The notes under the pieces: generated by a model
What the model was told of the DNA's origin: nothing
The model's database searches: none
The model's input: only the letters and a program-made list of their open reading frames with translations
Shown here: positions 53,793 through 62,422 of the stretch, piece by piece
How the letters are laid out: the number at the start of each line of letters is the position of its first letter
How positions within the stretch are numbered: the stretch's first letter is position 1
Made by a program: the position numbers and the translations under genes
Source of the DNA: Catenuloplanes indicus
GTDB lineage: Bacteria; Actinomycetota; Actinomycetes; Mycobacteriales; Micromonosporaceae
Assembly (NCBI RefSeq): GCF_030813715.1
Contig: NZ_JAUSUZ010000001.1
Span: 2,852,001-2,916,000, forward strand
Direction: 5' to 3'
Length of the DNA: 64,000 bases

Positions 53793-54874
53793 GGCCGCTC
53801 CCAGAAGTCCGGCCCGACGGTCTCCTTGTAGTCCGACTTCGCCACGAAGAAGCCCTCGCTGTCGACGTCGATCGGCAGCATCGCGAGCCGCTTGTGCGCG
53901 GGGCCGAACACTGGCCGGGCGTTGTCAATGATAAGGAACTGCGACTGGTGGCAGGGGCACAGCAGCCGATTTGTCTGCTGCTCGTAGAGGCTGGCAGGGC
54001 AGCCGGCGTGCGAACAGATCTTGGTAAAAGCGACATAGTTCCCGTAGTACGCACCACGGTTGATCTCGTCGGCGTCGGCCGCGGCCGCCGCCTTCCGCGC
54101 GTCGTCCTCACGCAGGTGGATCAGCAGCGTGGGCGAGTCGGCCCACTCGTTCGTGTTGCCGTGCGCGATGCCCGGGAAGACCGTGATCTGACCGCCGGCG
54201 CTGACGTCCTCCGGGCGGACCGGCGAGCCGTCCAGCTGGACCAGCCGGACCAGGTTGCCGTCGTTGTAGACCGGGTTGAACCCGGTCTTGTACATCGACT
54301 GGCGCTCCTCGCCGTGCGGGTCCTTGATCAGGCCGCCGATCAGCGGCGCGGCCGCGACCACGGCGACCGGTGCGAGACCGAGCCCGATCGCGCCCTTCAG
54401 CAGCGGGCGGCGCTTGAGACCCAGCTCGTCGAGCATGTAGAGCGCGGTCTCGCCGGTCAGCTTCTGCGACTCCGGGTCCGTGCCGACGTGCCGGTCCTGC
54501 ACCGAGATCTCGTGCGGGAGCAGCTTCTTGGCCCAGGTCAGGATGCCGAAGCCGATGCCGAGCAGTGCGATGCCGAGCGTGACGCCGAGCAGCGGCGTGT
54601 AGAACTTGCTCAGCGTGTACGCGCCGTGCTCGTACTCCCAGGGCCAGAAGATGAAGACGCCGAGGAACGCGAGCGAGGCGACACCGGTGATCAGGAAGAA
54701 CGTGGCGACGATCCGGACCATCCGCTTCTCGGCCTTGCTGCCGGGCGGAAACTGCGGCTCGTAGTGCACGATCTCGATGTCGTCCCGCCGTGCACCCTCT
54801 CGGATGATCTCGAAGCGGGAGAGCTTCGGGTCGTTGATGTCCACCGCTTCCGTGGACGGAGTCTTAGTGCTCAC
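53789..54874 (-). CDS. qcrA: Rieske iron-sulfur subunit of cytochrome bc1
   Basis: 361 residues. Passes electrons from quinol to the diheme cytochrome c. The Rieske cluster motifs are CSHAGCPASLY and LLCPCHQSQF, giving the Cys-His pairs and the disulfide cysteines. The N-terminal half has three membrane helices (FFLITGVASLAFLGVFIFWPW, LLGVTLGIALLGIGFGILTW, and GLAPVAVVAAAPLIGGLI), as usual in actinobacteria. GTG start overlaps the qcrC stop by 4 bases. Confidence 0.97.
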   Translation of the reverse strand: MSTKTPSTEAVDINDPKLSRFEIIREGARRDDIEIVHYEPQFPPGSKAEKRMVRIVATFFLITGVASLAFLGVFIFWPWEYEHGAYTLSKFYTPLLGVTLGIALLGIGFGILTWAKKLLPHEISVQDRHVGTDPESQKLTGETALYMLDELGLKRRPLLKGAIGLGLAPVAVVAAAPLIGGLIKDPHGEERQSMYKTGFNPVYNDGNLVRLVQLDGSPVRPEDVSAGGQITVFPGIAHGNTNEWADSPTLLIHLREDDARKAAAAADADEINRGAYYGNYVAFTKICSHAGCPASLYEQQTNRLLCPCHQSQFLIIDNARPVFGPAHKRLAMLPIDVDSEGFFVAKSDYKETVGPDFWERP

Positions 54875-55737
54875 GACTTACCCGCAATCCAGAGGCACGT
54901 GAAGACCAGCGCCGTGATGCCGACCAGGAAGATGGCCAGCCCCTCGGTGATCGGGCCGAAGCGGCCGAGGTTGAAGCCGCCCGGGTCGCCGCCGTCCTGC
55001 AGCTGGCCGGTGATGTAGGTGATGATGTCCCGCTTCTCGTCCGGCGTCAGCTGGTTGTCACCGAAGACCGGCATGTTCTGCGGGCCGGAGAGCATGGCCG
55101 CGTAGATGTGCCGCTCACTGACGTCGGTGAGCGCCGGCGCGAACTTGCCGGACGAGAGCGCTCCGCCACCGCCGCCGAAGCCGTGGCAGGAGGTGCAGTT
55201 GAGCCGGAACAGCTCGCCACCGCGGGAGAGCGCGTCCGGGTCCGCGTCGATGTCGTGGGTCAGCGGGCCGTCCGGGATCTCCGGACCGCCGCCGAGCTCC
55301 TGGATGTACTGCGCGAGCTGCTGCGCCTGCTCGTCGTTGAACTGCGGCATCTTCTCCTCGGCCTGCGCCTCCTGGCGGACCATGGGCATGCGCCCGGTCT
55401 CCACCTGGAACTCGACGGAGGCGGAGCCGACGCCGATCAGGCTCGGGCCGCGGCCCTCGATGCCCTGGGCGTTGCGGCCGTGGCAGGTGATGCAGCTGTT
55501 GTCGAAGATCTCCTTGCCCTGCGCAGCCGCGGTGGAGAGCGCGACGTCCTCCTGCGCCTGGGCGCTCGGCGCGAGAAGCGTGTACACGCCTCCGGCCAGC
55601 ATCAGCGCGGCGACCATCCGCACCGCGGCACCGGCGCGGCGCCGGAGCTTGCTCGGCGGCGAGTTACGCCCACGGCGCCACCGCGAGCGGAAGCCGCCGC
55701 CGCGGCCCGCACGCCGGGCGGGGGAATCAGAAGTCAT
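54871..55737 (-). CDS. qcrC: Diheme cytochrome c subunit of the bc1 complex
   Basis: 288 residues. Two heme-binding motifs, CITCHGRNAQG and CTSCHGFGGG, replace a separate cytochrome c and hand electrons to the aa3 oxidase in the supercomplex. An N-terminal hydrophobic segment (AAVRMVAALMLAGGVYTLLAP) serves as signal or anchor, and a C-terminal helix (GLAIFLVGITALVFTCLWIAG) anchors it. Met ligands are plausible in QNMPVFGD and GRMPMVRQ. It follows ctaE after 78 bases. ATG start. Confidence 0.97.
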   Translation of the reverse strand: MTSDSPARRAGRGGGFRSRWRRGRNSPPSKLRRRAGAAVRMVAALMLAGGVYTLLAPSAQAQEDVALSTAAAQGKEIFDNSCITCHGRNAQGIEGRGPSLIGVGSASVEFQVETGRMPMVRQEAQAEEKMPQFNDEQAQQLAQYIQELGGGPEIPDGPLTHDIDADPDALSRGGELFRLNCTSCHGFGGGGGALSSGKFAPALTDVSERHIYAAMLSGPQNMPVFGDNQLTPDEKRDIITYITGQLQDGGDPGGFNLGRFGPITEGLAIFLVGITALVFTCLWIAGKS

Positions 55738-55815
55738 GGCAAGGAGTCCTTACGCGGTGGTAGACCGTTCGTGCTCAAGGGACGGGGCGGTGGCCCGGAA
55801 TGTGACGCTGGAGAT

Positions 55816-56412
55816 CTACTGGATCCAGTAGATCATCCCGAACAGGGCGATCCACACGACGTCGACGAAGTGCCAGTAGTAGGACACGACGATCGCGGCG
55901 GTGGCCTGCGCGGGGGTGAAGCGGCCCATGGTGGTGCGGATCATGAAGATGATGAACGCGATCAGACCGCCGGTGACGTGCAGGCCGTGGAAGCCCGTGG
56001 TCAGGTAGAACATCGAGCCGTACCCGTCAGCGTTGATCTTGATGCCGTGGCCGACGAGCGTGATGTACTCGTTCACCTGGCCGAGCACGAAGACCAGGCC
56101 CATCACAAAGGTAATGGTGAACCAGCGCCGCAGCGAGTGCACGTCGCCCCGCTCCGCCGCGAACACGCCCATCTGGCACGTGATCGACGACAGGACCAGG
56201 ATCACGGTGAACGTCGTCGCGTACGGGATGTTCAGCTCCGCGGTGTGGTGTTCCCACTGCTCGGGCGCCGCGGCCCGGATGGAGAAGTACATCGCGAAGA
56301 GGGCCGCGAAGAACATCAGTTCGCTGGAGAGCCACACGATCGTGCCGACGCTGACCATGTTGGGTCGGGTCAGCGAATGGATCCGGCTCTTGTCAATGGC
56401 TGCCGCAGTCAC
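55816..56412 (-). CDS. ctaE: Cytochrome c oxidase subunit III
   Basis: 198 residues with five predicted membrane helices, the usual actinobacterial length. Characteristic segments are [22 protein letters not shown] near the N-terminus, [20 protein letters not shown], and [20 protein letters not shown] at the end. It is part of the aa3 terminal oxidase. First gene of the operon ctaE-qcrC-qcrA-qcrB. The region between it and the divergent ctaG must hold the promoter. Confidence 0.96.
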   Translation of the reverse strand: MTAAAIDKSRIHSLTRPNMVSVGTIVWLSSELMFFAALFAMYFSIRAAAPEQWEHHTAELNIPYATTFTVILVLSSITCQMGVFAAERGDVHSLRRWFTITFVMGLVFVLGQVNEYITLVGHGIKINADGYGSMFYLTTGFHGLHVTGGLIAFIIFMIRTTMGRFTPAQATAAIVVSYYWHFVDVVWIALFGMIYWIQ

Positions 56413-56577
56413 GCCGTCATTATTGCCCTATACGTGGGGCGAAGAACGCCGGGGTGGCAATCTTGGGGCGTGTCGACCAGTTCCCCGGGCCGGAGGACGC
56501 TGCTCAGAGCGCTGGGCATAGCCTCGATGACGTGCCTGGAGTCGATCGGAATCCCCTCGCCACCTCGGCTTCCCCGA

Positions 56578-56583
56578 TAGCAT
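56578..56583 (+). promoter_or_regulatory. Possible -10 box of leaderless ctaG mRNA
   Basis: TAGCAT ends 5 bases before the GTG at 56589; no ribosome-binding site. The same hexamer precedes the histidine kinase gene. Confidence 0.4.
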
Positions 56584-56588
56584 CGGGT

Positions 56589-57530
56589 GTGGAGCCGCTG
56601 ACCGGGAGCAAGTTCTTCACCGAGGCCAGCGTGGACAGCTGGCTCGCCGCGGGCCTGGTCGTGGGCGCGGCGCTCTACCTCTACGGCGTGTACCGGCTGC
56701 GCCTGCGCGGCGACCACTGGCCGGCGCTGCGTACGTTCTGCTTCCTCGTGCTCGGCTTCGGCTCGGTCGCGGTGGTGACGCTGAGCGGCCTGCACGCGTA
56801 CGACACCTCGGTCATCTCGGTCCACATGATTCAGCACATGGTGCTGTCGATGGTGGCGCCGATCTTCCTGGCGCTGGGCGCGCCGGTCACGCTGGCGCTG
56901 CGGGTGCTGCCCAAGCGGCCCAAGGCCACGCTGCTGTCCGTGCTGCACAGCCGGTTCGCGAGGGTGGTGACGCACCCGCTCTACGCGTACGCGATCTTCG
57001 TGATCAACCCGTTCGTCCTGTACTTCACCGGGCTCTACCGGGTCAGCCTGGAGAACTCGTTCGTCCACGAGCTGGTCCACCTGCACTTCCTGGCGACCGG
57101 CTGCCTTTTCTTCTGGCCGCTGCTGGGGCTGGACCCGCTGCCGAACCGCTGGCCGTACCCGGGACGCGCGCTGCTGATGCTGCTCTCCGTGCCGTTCCAC
57201 ACCGTGCTCGGGCTGACGATCATGCAGAGCACCACGCTGCTGGGCGGCGACTGGTACCCGAACCGGGGCCTGACCTGGATCGATCCGTACACGGACCAGA
57301 AGACGGCCGGCGGCATCCTGTGGGCCGGCGGCGAGATCGTCAGCGTCACCATGCTCGGCGTGCTGATCCTGCAGTGGATCCGCCAGCAGGAGCGTGAGGC
57401 CCGCCGAGTGGACCGGCAGCTCGACCGCGAGGAGGCCGCGGCGGCCCGGGCCGGCCAAGATCAAGATCAGGAACCGGCCGAGGGTACGGGCGAGATCAGG
57501 CGTGCCGGGGCATCCCCTTCCGGCGGCTGA
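56589..57530 (+). CDS. ctaG: CtaG-family cytochrome c oxidase assembly protein
   Basis: 313 residues with about seven membrane helices. CtaG proteins help insert copper into cytochrome c oxidase. Metal-binding-type histidines are visible in SVHMIQHMVLSM, FVHELVHLHFLATG and SVPFHTVLGL. The C-terminus is hydrophilic (RQQEREARRVDRQLDREEA). GTG 56589 starts at VEPLTGSKFF, the family-like beginning; an open frame from 56454 adds a non-family extension. Divergent from ctaE, consistent with a shared task. Confidence 0.9.
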   Translation: MEPLTGSKFFTEASVDSWLAAGLVVGAALYLYGVYRLRLRGDHWPALRTFCFLVLGFGSVAVVTLSGLHAYDTSVISVHMIQHMVLSMVAPIFLALGAPVTLALRVLPKRPKATLLSVLHSRFARVVTHPLYAYAIFVINPFVLYFTGLYRVSLENSFVHELVHLHFLATGCLFFWPLLGLDPLPNRWPYPGRALLMLLSVPFHTVLGLTIMQSTTLLGGDWYPNRGLTWIDPYTDQKTAGGILWAGGEIVSVTMLGVLILQWIRQQEREARRVDRQLDREEAAAARAGQDQDQEPAEGTGEIRRAGASPSGG

Positions 57531-57629
57531 CGAGTAGCATCCGCACGACGGCTGCGACGCACCTCACAGGCGCCGCCGCCGCAGTGCACCTGCACCCGGA
57601 CCATGGCACGGAGCGGAGCGGAGCGGATC

Positions 57630-58061
57630 ATGAGTAGTGGCGAGAGCAACCCGCAGGCGGGCACCTACACGGTGCTGCTCTACAGCGACGACCAGAAGGT
57701 GCGCGACCACATGCGCCTCGCGATCGGCACCCGCCCCGCGCCCGGCCTGACCGTCGAGTTCGCGGACGCGGCCAGCTGGGAGGAGTGCCGCCGGCTGGTC
57801 GACGACTACGAGATCAGCCTGATGGTGCTGGACGGCGAGGCCAGCCCGGCCGGTGGTCTCGGCATCGCCCGGCAGGTCAAGGACGAGTACAAGACTCCCC
57901 CGCCGGTGATCGTCGTGATCGCCCGCGCGGCGGACCGATGGCTGGCCGCGTTCGCCGAGGTGGACGCCACCCTGGTGCACCCGCTCGACCCGGTGGAGAC
58001 CGGCCGGGCCGTGGCGGCGATGCTCCGCTCCGGCAAGGCGCCGCAGGTCACCAGCGCGTAA
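57630..58061 (+). CDS. Receiver-like single-domain protein
   Basis: 143 residues. The fold resembles a response-regulator receiver: YTVLLYSDDQKVRDHMRLAIG, then SLMVLDGEASPAGGLGIA with Asp in the phosphorylation position, VIVVIARAADRWLAA, and ATLVHPLDPVETGRAVAAML. The acidic pair is SDD and the Lys of true receivers is replaced (VHPLDP), so phosphorylation is doubtful. ATG 57630 has GGAGCGGAGCGG before it; ATG 57603 is an alternative. Located 41 bases before trpD. Conserved-looking in Micromonosporaceae; function unknown. Confidence 0.8.
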   Translation: MSSGESNPQAGTYTVLLYSDDQKVRDHMRLAIGTRPAPGLTVEFADAASWEECRRLVDDYEISLMVLDGEASPAGGLGIARQVKDEYKTPPPVIVVIARAADRWLAAFAEVDATLVHPLDPVETGRAVAAMLRSGKAPQVTSA

Positions 58062-58102
58062 GAACCGACATAACCCCCTAGATGACCCTCGGGAGGCCCA
58101 CG

Positions 58103-59161
58103 ATGGGCGAACGGACCTGGCCGAATCTGCTCTCCGCACTGCTGCGAGCCGACGAGCTGTCCACCGAGGACACCTGGTGGGCGATGAACGAGATCGTCAC
58201 GGGGAACGCGACGCCCGCGCAGGTGGCCGGCTTCGCCGTGGCGCTGCGGGCCAAGGGTGAGACGCCGGCCGAGCTGTCCGGCCTGGTCGACGCGATGCTG
58301 GCGAACGCGGTGCCGGTGACGCTGCCGGAGGAGATCAGGACCGGCGCGGTGGATATCGTCGGCACCGGCGGCGACCGCGCGCACACGGTGAACATCTCGA
58401 CGATGGCCGCGGTCGTGGTGGCCGCGGCCGGTGTGCCGGTGGTCAAGCACGGCAACCGGGCCGCCTCCTCCTCGTGCGGCGCGGCCGACCTGCTGGAACA
58501 CCTCGGCATCCCGCTCGACCTGGGGCCGGCCGGCGTGGCCCGGACCGTGCGCGAGGCCGGCATCGGCTTCTGCTTCGCGGCCCGGTTCCACCCCGGTTTC
58601 CGGTTCGTCGGCCCGCCGCGGCGTGAGCTGGGCGTGCCGACCGCGTTCAACTTCCTCGGCCCGCTGACCAACCCGGCGCGGCCGACCGCGGGCGCGGTGG
58701 GCTGCTTCGACACCCGGATGGCGCCGGTGATGGCCGGGGTGTTCGCCGCACGCGGCGACTCGGTGCTGGTCATGCGCGGCGAGGACGGGCTGGACGAGTT
58801 CAGCACCGCCGCGCCGACCCGGGTCTGGGTCGCGGCCGGCGGCACCGTCACCGAGCAGGTCATCGACGCGGTGGAGCTGGGCCTGCCCCGCTCCGGCCCG
58901 GGCGACCTGCGCGGCGGCGACGTGGCGTTCAACGGTGCGGCCGCGCGGCGCTTCTTCGCCGGTGAGACCGGCCCGGTCAGGGACGCCGTGCTGCTCAACG
59001 CGGCCGCGGGCCTGGCCGCCCGCACCGTGGGGGCCGGTGACGTGCGGGAGGCGCTCAGCGAGGGCCTGAAGCGGGCCGCCGAGGCCGTCGACTCCGGCGC
59101 CACCGAGTCCTTGCTGGCCAAGTGGGTCGACGCCGCCACCACTGCCAAGGCCGCCGAATAA
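58103..59161 (+). CDS. trpD: Anthranilate phosphoribosyltransferase
   Basis: 352 residues. Transfers phosphoribose from PRPP to anthranilate, the second step of tryptophan synthesis. Motifs: [21 protein letters not shown] (PRPP site), [38 protein letters not shown], and [12 protein letters not shown] with the following GCFDTRMAP. Ser/Asp metal-binding residues appear in [18 protein letters not shown] 58103 follows GGGAGG by 7 bases; ATG 58082 is an alternative. It lies apart from other trp genes. A strong terminator follows. Confidence 0.96.
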   Translation: MGERTWPNLLSALLRADELSTEDTWWAMNEIVTGNATPAQVAGFAVALRAKGETPAELSGLVDAMLANAVPVTLPEEIRTGAVDIVGTGGDRAHTVNISTMAAVVVAAAGVPVVKHGNRAASSSCGAADLLEHLGIPLDLGPAGVARTVREAGIGFCFAARFHPGFRFVGPPRRELGVPTAFNFLGPLTNPARPTAGAVGCFDTRMAPVMAGVFAARGDSVLVMRGEDGLDEFSTAAPTRVWVAAGGTVTEQVIDAVELGLPRSGPGDLRGGDVAFNGAAARRFFAGETGPVRDAVLLNAAAGLAARTVGAGDVREALSEGLKRAAEAVDSGATESLLAKWVDAATTAKAAE

Positions 59162-59183
59162 ACCTCACAGAATCAAAATCACA

Positions 59184-59223
59184 CGGGGGTACGGCGTGAG
59201 ATACGTCGTACCCCCGCCTTTTT
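59184..59223 (+). terminator. Rho-independent terminator of trpD
   Basis: CGGGGGTACG (59184-59193) pairs with CGTACCCCCG (59207-59216); the stem continues inward with G-T and CGT/ACG pairs. CCTTTTTG follows. Confidence 0.93.
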
Positions 59224-59332
59224 GTCCGTTTTGTTGTGACACGCCGGGCGGATGTCCCACTCTTTCGTGACCGGCAGTGGCACTTTGGAATCACATTCGG
59301 GTAATTCCCCACCCTTCCCCGAGGAGGTACCC

Positions 59333-59536
59333 GTGGAGGACCGTGAGATGCACTGCGTCATCTGCCAGCGAGAGATGACGTTCGAGGTCCCGCCGTGCGA
59401 GGACGATCACGAGGACTGCCCCGAGCTGGTCTGCACCGGCTGCGGGGCCGCCATCGTGCTCCAGCCGATCACCATGCGGGTCTGGCGGCGGACACCCGGC
59501 AACCGGGTCGCGCCCATGCAGCGCCGCGCTGCCTGA
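59333..59536 (+). CDS. Small zinc-ribbon protein
   Basis: 67 residues. MHCVICQREM and LVCTGCGAAI give two CxxC pairs, a probable zinc ribbon; CEDDHEDCPE between them adds more Cys and His. The C-terminus is basic (MRVWRRTPGNRVAPMQRRAA). GTG 59333 has GAGGAGG six bases before it. Unknown function; it could bind nucleic acid or protein. A bidirectional terminator separates it from ctaF. Confidence 0.75.
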   Translation: MEDREMHCVICQREMTFEVPPCEDDHEDCPELVCTGCGAAIVLQPITMRVWRRTPGNRVAPMQRRAA

Positions 59537-59551
59537 GTCAGGAGACAGCGA

Positions 59552-59580
59552 AGCGCCGCACCCCGGCGGGGTGCGGCGCT
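59552..59580. terminator. Bidirectional terminator, zinc-ribbon gene / ctaF
   Basis: AGCGCCGCACCCC (59552-59564), loop GGC, GGGGTGCGGCGCT (59568-59580): a perfect 13-bp stem between convergent stops. Confidence 0.85.
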
Positions 59581-59594
59581 CGCTCGTGCGAAAC

Positions 59595-60026
59595 CTAGAA
59601 CTCGACCGGCCGGCGGGTACCGGAGTAGTACTCGAACAGCAGGCCGCACGCGGAGAAGATCACCGCGATCAGGCCGATGCCGATCAGCCACCACATGAAG
59701 AAGACCAGGCCCAGCGCGGTCAGCGCGCAGGAGAGCGCCAGGCCGAACGGCCAGTAGCTGCCCGGGCTGAAGAAGCCGACCTCGCCCGCGCCCTCGGCGA
59801 TCTCCGCGTCCGCCCGGTCCTCCGGGCGCGGGTCGATGCGCCGCGAGACGAACCAGAAGAAGCCGGCGCACATCGAGCAGAGCAGGCCGGAGAGGATCAG
59901 CGCGACCGTGCCGACCCACTCCAGCTGGCCCGCGTCCGAGTCGCCCTGGGTCCAGAACCCGTAGAGCGCGGCCGCGAAGAAGAGGAAGAGGGCGACACCG
60001 CCGAACATCCGATATTCAGCCTTCAT
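59595..60026 (-). CDS. ctaF: Cytochrome c oxidase subunit IV (actinobacterial)
   Basis: 143 residues with four membrane helices (MFGGVALFLFFAAALYGFW, WVGTVALILSGLLCSMCAGFFW, SYWPFGLALSCALTALGLVFF, and GIGLIAVIFSACGLLFEYY). This is the small actinobacterial subunit of the aa3 oxidase. Between helices 2 and 3 a cytoplasmic loop (RRIDPRPEDRADAEIAEGAGEVG) is typical. ATG start. It lies 9 bases after ctaC; ctaD, often in between or nearby, is absent. Confidence 0.95.
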   Translation of the reverse strand: MKAEYRMFGGVALFLFFAAALYGFWTQGDSDAGQLEWVGTVALILSGLLCSMCAGFFWFVSRRIDPRPEDRADAEIAEGAGEVGFFSPGSYWPFGLALSCALTALGLVFFMWWLIGIGLIAVIFSACGLLFEYYSGTRRPVEF

Positions 60027-60035
60027 GGCTTACCC

Positions 60036-60986
60036 CTACCTTCCTTCGCCCTCGGCCTGCGAGCCGTTGAAGTTGTTGTTGTCGCGCTTGGTCTCGAACG
60101 GGAACGTCGTGATCGCGAACCGGTCGTCCCCGGTGAAGCCGATCGTGGCCATCGCCTCGGGCGTCGACTGACCGGCCTGCTTCGCGGCCAGGAACTGCTG
60201 GTAGCGCTCGGGCGAGACGGAGACCAGCTCGAAGTTCATCATCGAGTGGTACGTGCCGCACAGCTCGGCGCACCGGCCGACGTACCGGCCCTCGGTGTCG
60301 ATCGTGACCTCGAAGACGTTGCGCGCGCTGCCCGGGAGCACGTCGCGCTTGAACAGCAGCTCCGGCACCCAGAACGAGTGGATCACGTCGCGGCTGGTCT
60401 CCTCGAACCGGATCTTCTGCCCGGTCGGCAGGACCAGCAGCGGGATCTCGTCGGTCGAGCCGATCGTGGAGGCGAGCACCTCGGCGTCCTCACCCGGCTC
60501 GGCCAGGTAGTTGAACTGCCAGTTCCACTTGAACGCGACGACCTCGACGGTGACGTCCGGGTCCTTGGAGAGCCGGTCCACATCGGTCTGCACGATGGCG
60601 GTGTAGTAGAAGAGCACGCACACCACGAGCACCGGCGTGACCGTGTAGAGCACCTCCATCGGCATGTTGAACCGCGTCTGCGGAGGCAGCTCCTCGCCAC
60701 GCTTCCGGTAACGAATGACGCACCAGAAGATCAGGCCCCACACGAAGACGCCGACCACCAGGGCCGCGACCACGGAACCGATCCACAGGTCGTACATCCG
60801 CTCGCTCTGGGGCGTGATCCCGCCCTGCGGCCAGCCGAAGCCGCCGAAGGCCGCACCGACGTCACAGCCGCTCAGCAGGGCGACCAGCAACACGCCGCCG
60901 AAGCCGAGTCCGGCGATCCGCCGGTTGCGGGAGCCGTTGTCCCGTCCCGTGTCCGAGGCGCGCACGCCCGAACCCTTTGCGACCAC
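60036..60986 (-). CDS. ctaC: Cytochrome c oxidase subunit II
   Basis: 316 residues. It receives electrons from the bc1 diheme cytochrome at its CuA centre. The N-terminus is a lipoprotein signal (GGVLLVALLSGCDVG, lipobox LLSGC). Two membrane helices follow (IGSVVAALVVGVFVWGLIFW; YTVTPVLVVCVLFYYTAIV). The CuA motif is CAELCGTYHSMM, with the first His in DVIHSFWVPEL. GTG 60986 with GGAGAGG upstream gives the standard length; open frame continues to 61109. ctaF follows. Confidence 0.95.
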   Translation of the reverse strand: MVAKGSGVRASDTGRDNGSRNRRIAGLGFGGVLLVALLSGCDVGAAFGGFGWPQGGITPQSERMYDLWIGSVVAALVVGVFVWGLIFWCVIRYRKRGEELPPQTRFNMPMEVLYTVTPVLVVCVLFYYTAIVQTDVDRLSKDPDVTVEVVAFKWNWQFNYLAEPGEDAEVLASTIGSTDEIPLLVLPTGQKIRFEETSRDVIHSFWVPELLFKRDVLPGSARNVFEVTIDTEGRYVGRCAELCGTYHSMMNFELVSVSPERYQQFLAAKQAGQSTPEAMATIGFTGDDRFAITTFPFETKRDNNNFNGSQAEGEGR

Positions 60987-61214
60987 TGCTCCTGCCTCTC
61001 CTTCGCGGTACATGTTGCTCATTCGCGCACCATGCCTCACCGCCGTGTGATACAACCGGCCGCGTCGGTCTGTTAGGCCCCGTGGCCGGTCCCGCATGTC
61101 AGGTGCCACCGTTGAGGCCGCACCATCGACCGCAGATTACTCGACCTGGCCTCGGTGCAAGCCCCAGGGGTCCGCGTGTCCGGCGCTTTGTGATCACGGC
61201 GAACATCTGGACGA

Positions 61215-61220
61215 TACCGT
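61215..61220 (+). promoter_or_regulatory. Possible -10 box of leaderless cysteine desulfurase mRNA
   Basis: TACCGT ends 7 bases before the GTG at 61228. No ribosome-binding site is seen. Confidence 0.4.
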
Positions 61221-61227
61221 TTGGCAC

Positions 61228-62379
61228 GTGTCCTCAACCGCGCAACCCGGACCTTCGACGGCATACCTCGACGCCGCCTCCGCGGTTCCCCTGCATCCGG
61301 TCGCCAAACAGGCGATGATGGCCGCGCTCGCCGACGGCTGGGCCGACCCCGGCAAGCTCTACAGCCAGTCCCGCAAGGCCCGGCAGCTGGTGGAGGCCGC
61401 GCGCGCCACCGTCGCGGAGTGCCTCTCGGTCCGCCGCGAGGAACTCTTCTTCACCTCCAGCGGTACGACCGCGGCGCACGCGGCCGTGCTGGGCGGCCTG
61501 GCCGGGCGGCGCCGGGCCGGGCAGACCTTTGTGCACTCCGCGATCGAGCACTCCGCGGTGCTGCACGCCGCGACGTCCGCGGGCGCGCCCACGTCGAGCG
61601 TCGGCGTCTCGATGACCGGCCGGCTGGACCTGGCCGCCTGGGAGGCCGCGGTGCGCGCACCGGGCGTGGCGCTGGCCGCGCTGATCAGCGCCTCGCACGA
61701 GGCCGGGACCGTGCAGCCGGTCTCCGCGGCCGCGGAGATCTGCGCGGAGTCGGGCGTGCCGCTCTACGTGGACGCGGCGCAGTCGATCGGGCGGATGGGC
61801 GTGCCGCCGGGCTGGTCGCTGCTGTCCGGCAGCGCGCGCAAGTGGGGCGGGCCGTCCGGCGTGGGCGTGCTGGCGATCCGGAAGAGCATGCGCTGGGTGT
61901 CGCCCTATCCGGAGGACGAGCGGGCCTATGCCCGTACCCCCGGCGCCATTGATCTTCCGGCCATCGTCGGTGCCGCGGCCGCGCTGCGCGCGGTGACCAC
62001 GGACGCGACCGCGGAGGCGAAGCGGCAGTCCGCGCTGGTCGACCGGATCCGGACCGAGGTGCCGCGGCTGGTGCCGGACGTGGAGGTGGTCGGCGACCCG
62101 GTCGAGCGGCTGCCCCACCTGGTCACGTTCTCCTGTCTCTACGTGGACGGTGAGGCGCTGCTGCACGCGCTGGACCGGCGCGGCTTCGCGGTCTCGTCCG
62201 GCTCGTCGTGCACCTCGTCCACGCTGCGGCCGAGCCACGTCCTGGAGGCGATGGGCGTGCTGTCGCACGGCAACGTGCGGGTGTCGCTGCACCGCGACAC
62301 CACCGCGGCGGACGTGGACCGCTTCCTGGCCGAGTTGCCCGGCATCATCGCCGGCCTGCGCGCGGAGACCGGCCTATGA
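61228..62379 (+). CDS. Cysteine desulfurase (class V aminotransferase)
   Basis: 383 residues. A PLP enzyme that takes sulfur from cysteine for tRNA thiolation, Fe-S clusters or cofactors. YLDAASAVPLHP is the usual start. ASHEAGTVQPV and VDAAQSIGRM bind PLP; the Schiff-base Lys is in SGSARKWGGPSGVGVLAI (Lys after SAR). The catalytic Cys is in VSSGSSCTSSTLRPSHVL, a NifS/IscS-like loop. GTG start; in-frame codons upstream to 61096 look non-coding. It is divergent from ctaC. The branch (IscS or SufS) cannot be settled by eye, but the loop is of the longer IscS type. Confidence 0.92.
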   Translation: MSSTAQPGPSTAYLDAASAVPLHPVAKQAMMAALADGWADPGKLYSQSRKARQLVEAARATVAECLSVRREELFFTSSGTTAAHAAVLGGLAGRRRAGQTFVHSAIEHSAVLHAATSAGAPTSSVGVSMTGRLDLAAWEAAVRAPGVALAALISASHEAGTVQPVSAAAEICAESGVPLYVDAAQSIGRMGVPPGWSLLSGSARKWGGPSGVGVLAIRKSMRWVSPYPEDERAYARTPGAIDLPAIVGAAAALRAVTTDATAEAKRQSALVDRIRTEVPRLVPDVEVVGDPVERLPHLVTFSCLYVDGEALLHALDRRGFAVSSGSSCTSSTLRPSHVLEAMGVLSHGNVRVSLHRDTTAADVDRFLAELPGIIAGLRAETGL

Positions 62380-62411
62380 CCGCCGGCGACCGGGTCTCCG
62401 GTCACCGGCGG
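62380..62411. terminator. Terminator between convergent genes
   Basis: CCGCCGG-C-GACCGG pairs with CCGGTC-A-CCGGCGG around GTCT, immediately after the desulfurase stop and 12 bases from the propeller-gene stop. Confidence 0.7.
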
Positions 62412-62422
62412 TGCGGGCGGGC

